Of a stretch of 7,609 nt of DNA, positions 5,958-7,609 are shown one piece after another. The notes under the pieces were generated by a model, which was not told the DNA's origin, ran no database searches, and saw only the letters and a list, made by a program, of their open reading frames with translations. The position numbers were made by a program, and so were the translations under genes. Every line of letters begins with the position of its first letter. The stretch's first letter is position 1. This DNA is from Acidimicrobiia bacterium (GTDB lineage: Bacteria > Actinomycetota > Acidimicrobiia > Acidimicrobiales > CATQHL01), in contig JAGWAK010000071.1 in the NCBI GenBank assembly GCA_021296435.1, positions 1,456-9,064 on the forward strand, read 5' to 3'.

Positions 5958-6415
5958 TTGTCCGGATCCTCCGTCTCGCGGGCCACCCGCAGCCGCAGCT
6001 CGGTGCTGGAGAAGGTGTGGGGCCGGGTGTTGAAGTAGCAGCGGTCGAAGGACTCGGCGCGGCCGGTGAAGTCCGTGTCCCGGTACTCGTCCCCGAGGAT
6101 GCGGACGTCCCAGTCGACGGAGCGCAGGATCTCGACGACGTCCGCCTCGGTGTCGTAGACGATGATCTCGTCCACGTACTTGCAGGCCGACACCTGGATC
6201 TGACGCTCGACGATGCTCTGGATCGGCTTGTTCTTGTCGGGTCGGTCGATGGTGGGATCGGTCTGGATGCAGACGATCAGGTGGTCGCAGACCGTCTTGG
6301 CCTCCTGGAGCATGAGCACGTGGCCGGCGTGGAAGAGGTCGAAGGCGCCGAAGGTGATGCCCTTCTTCGCCTTGGCCCGCGGCTGCTCGCCGGGCGGTTG
6401 CTGGGGGGTGATCAT
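5948..6415 (-). CDS. Cytidylyltransferase-family protein (glycerol-3-phosphate cytidylyltransferase/TagD-like)
   Basis: This 155-residue protein belongs to the HxGH nucleotidyltransferase superfamily, which transfers CMP or AMP from a nucleoside triphosphate to a phosphorylated or acidic substrate. The nucleotide-binding start is ITFGAFDLFHAGHVLML (residues 20-36), with His29 and His32 as the HxGH motif. RPHTFSSTELR (131-141) corresponds to the family's RTEGISTT motif that closes over the triphosphate. ILGDEYRDTDF (106-116) matches the region before it. The substrate may be glycerol-3-phosphate or another polyol or sugar phosphate, used for envelope or osmolyte synthesis; the sequence cannot decide. 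The ATG at 6415 is chosen, although no Shine-Dalgarno precedes it and about 17 low-complexity residues come before the domain. An in-frame GTG at 6466 would add a proline-rich extension that looks non-coding. It is convergent with the permease operon and divergent from the PhyH gene. Confidence 0.87.
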   Translation of the reverse strand: MITPQQPPGEQPRAKAKKGITFGAFDLFHAGHVLMLQEAKTVCDHLIVCIQTDPTIDRPDKNKPIQSIVERQIQVSACKYVDEIIVYDTEADVVEILRSVDWDVRILGDEYRDTDFTGRAESFDRCYFNTRPHTFSSTELRLRVARETEDPDKSG

Positions 6416-6422
6416 GAGGTGA

Positions 6423-6451
6423 AGGATCAGGGGTGTTCGGGGCCCGGTCAA
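6423..6451 (-). promoter_or_regulatory. weak candidate promoter for the nucleotidyltransferase gene
   Basis: On the minus strand TTGACC (6451-6446) is followed after 17 bases by GATCCT (6428-6423). The -35 is good and the -10 is poor. If used, transcription would begin very close to the ATG at 6415, fitting the lack of a ribosome-binding site. The plus-strand promoter for the PhyH gene should also lie within 6416-6539, but I cannot point to convincing boxes. Confidence 0.2.
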
Positions 6452-6539
6452 GGGAGGCGACGGCACCCGGCCGGGGCCCGGTTTTCTTACCTTGCAGCGC
6501 CGTAGCCGGCTTCCCTCGACCCACTCACCGGAGGTTGGG

Positions 6540-7400
6540 ATGGACCCCCGTCATCTCGCCCACACACTGACGCCGGAGGAGTCGCGGCGGTTCGAGCGCG
6601 ACGGTTTCTTCGCCGTCGAAGAGGCCATCCCCGACAGCCTCGTGCAGCGCCTGCGGCCGATCTGCGACCGCATCGATCGCGAGGAGCGCGAACGTCAGGG
6701 GAAGGGCCCCGAGGAACGCATCAACCACTTCGACTTCATCGGCAGGGACGAGATCTTCCTGGAGCTGCTCGACTGGGGCAAGACCTTCCCGAAGGTGTGG
6801 GGCATCCTCGGCTGGCACATCCAGCTCTACCACACCCACATGATGATCACGCCTCCGGAGCCGGAGGGACGCACCCTCGCCGAGCACGGCCTCGAGCTCG
6901 GCTGGCACCAGGACACGGGCCTGCTGAACCAGGACCTCGAGACCGAGCCGCGGCCCCGCGTTTCGTTGAAGGTGGCCTACTTCCTCACCGACACGAGCGA
7001 GGAGGGCCGGGGCAACTTCTACGTGGTGCCCGGGTCGCACCTGCGCAACGAGTTCCCGGGGCCGGACCGCAACGCGCGGGTGGACGGCGCCGTGGCCGTC
7101 CGCGTGCCGCCGGGCACGGCCGTGTTCTTCGACCGCCGCCTGTGGCACTCGGGCAGCGCCAACTACTGGCGCGAGGCGAGGCGGGTCCTGTTCTACGGCT
7201 ACTCGTACCGCTGGCTGCGGCCTCGCGACGACATGACCGTGGAGCACTACCTGGACCGCTGCGATCCCATCCGCAAACAACTGCTCGGGGTCTCCTGTTC
7301 CGGGGGCCACGGATACACCTCGCCCAAGCCCGAAGACGTGCCGCTGCGGGCCTGGCTGGAAGAGCACGGCGCCGCGGCGCCGATGAGATTTGAGCCATGA
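6540..7400 (+). CDS. Phytanoyl-CoA dioxygenase (PhyH) family protein
   Basis: This 286-residue protein has the features of a non-haem Fe(II)/2-oxoglutarate-dependent oxygenase of the PhyH family. The iron-binding triad is visible: GWHQDTG supplies His123 and Asp125, and LWHSG supplies His203. An Arg about 11 residues later (Arg214 or Arg215 in REARRVLFYGYSYRW) fits the 2-oxoglutarate carboxylate ligand. The strand pattern between them, VSLKVAYFLTD, then GNFYVVPGSH and PPGTAVFFDRR, is typical of the double-stranded beta-helix. The N-terminal TPEESRRFERDGFFAVEEAI is the usual family opening. The ATG at 6540 has GGAGG at 6530-6534 with a 5-base spacer. The family hydroxylates many small molecules, so the substrate is unknown and phytanoyl-CoA itself is unlikely in bacteria. 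Its stop overlaps the next gene by four bases (ATGA), pointing to a shared pathway with a dehydrogenase. Confidence 0.93.
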   Translation: MDPRHLAHTLTPEESRRFERDGFFAVEEAIPDSLVQRLRPICDRIDREERERQGKGPEERINHFDFIGRDEIFLELLDWGKTFPKVWGILGWHIQLYHTHMMITPPEPEGRTLAEHGLELGWHQDTGLLNQDLETEPRPRVSLKVAYFLTDTSEEGRGNFYVVPGSHLRNEFPGPDRNARVDGAVAVRVPPGTAVFFDRRLWHSGSANYWREARRVLFYGYSYRWLRPRDDMTVEHYLDRCDPIRKQLLGVSCSGGHGYTSPKPEDVPLRAWLEEHGAAAPMRFEP

Positions 7401-7609
7401 AACGATTGAAGGTCCTGCTGCTCCCGATGGAGGGCATGTTGGAGCCCTGGGGCGCCGACGTGATCGAAGCCGTCGGCGACCGCCACGACCTGGCCGTGCT
7501 CGATCCCGGCCGGCCCCTGGAGGAGCAGTTCGCCGGCGTCGAGGCGGTCCTCGACCAGGGCGGCAGCGCCAGCACCCGGGCGATGATGGACGCCGCCGTC
7601 TCGGCGCGG
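7397..7609 (+). CDS. Probable NAD-dependent D-2-hydroxyacid dehydrogenase, 5' part (runs off right edge)
   Basis: The first 71 codons of a gene start at an ATG that overlaps the PhyH stop (ATGA) and remain open to the window end. The protein starts MKRLKVLLLPMEGMLEPWGAD, split here as a short beta strand and helix, then HDLAVLDPGRPLEEQFAG and VEAVLDQGGSASTRAMMDAA (about 50-67). A strand followed by a Gly-Ser-Thr turn and a helix matches the substrate-binding N-terminal part of D-2-hydroxyacid or phosphoglycerate dehydrogenases. The diagnostic NAD-binding GxGxxG and the catalytic Arg/Glu/His lie beyond the edge, so the family is only probable. No strong ribosome-binding site is seen, so translation probably relies on coupling to the PhyH gene. 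Confidence 0.65.
   Translation, partial: MKRLKVLLLPMEGMLEPWGADVIEAVGDRHDLAVLDPGRPLEEQFAGVEAVLDQGGSASTRAMMDAAVSAR

Noticed and set aside
6468..6487. GC-rich palindromic stretch followed by TTTTCTT as a terminator
   Set aside because: The best pairing is only four bases (CCGG-GGC-CCGG), and it sits between divergent genes where no transcript should end.

Overview
The window is GC-rich, densely packed bacterial DNA with short intergenic gaps and TGA/GTG- or ATGA-type gene overlaps. Two lipoproteins with clear lipoboxes and a pair of ABC-2 permeases suggest a diderm, uncultured-type lineage. The style (HEAT/CBM9 lipoproteins, Ig-like lipoproteins, GC-rich codons) reminds me of FCB-associated candidate phyla, but that placement is only a guess. 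No rRNA, tRNA, CRISPR array or insertion sequence was seen.

Layout, left to right. (1) 1-524 (-): the 5' part of an Ig-like-domain lipoprotein that runs off the left edge. (2) 579-1213 (+): a VapB/VapC type II toxin-antitoxin pair with an AT-rich inverted-repeat operator at 545-560, which also sits in the promoter region of the divergent lipoprotein. (3) 1214-1412: a non-coding gap with a short direct repeat and a candidate promoter. (4) 1413-5938 (+): a tightly spaced probable operon of four genes: two paralogous six-helix ABC-2 permeases, a lipoprotein combining HEAT-like, TPR-like and CBM9-like parts, and a small ArsC-family redox protein. (5) 5948-6415 (-): a glycerol-3-phosphate cytidylyltransferase-like nucleotidyltransferase, convergent to the operon. 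(6) 6540-7609 (+): a phytanoyl-CoA dioxygenase-family (PhyH) protein overlapping by 4 bases the start of a probable D-2-hydroxyacid dehydrogenase that runs off the right edge.

The main discovery is at 5588-5938. The ArsC-family gene carries an in-frame TGA at codon 12, exactly where the family's catalytic cysteine lies (HNPG-TGA-SKSR). A strong hairpin follows within the coding sequence, at the distance and with the loop guanine expected of a bacterial SECIS element. All other genes around it use TGA as an ordinary stop. I read it as an ArsC-like selenoprotein that standard gene calling would truncate to 5642-5938, losing the active site.

The permease pair has no ATPase gene in the window, so its ATPase must be supplied from elsewhere. 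The co-transcribed lipoprotein and the seleno-ArsC protein suggest an envelope or stress-related operon, but its substrate and purpose cannot be read from the sequence.
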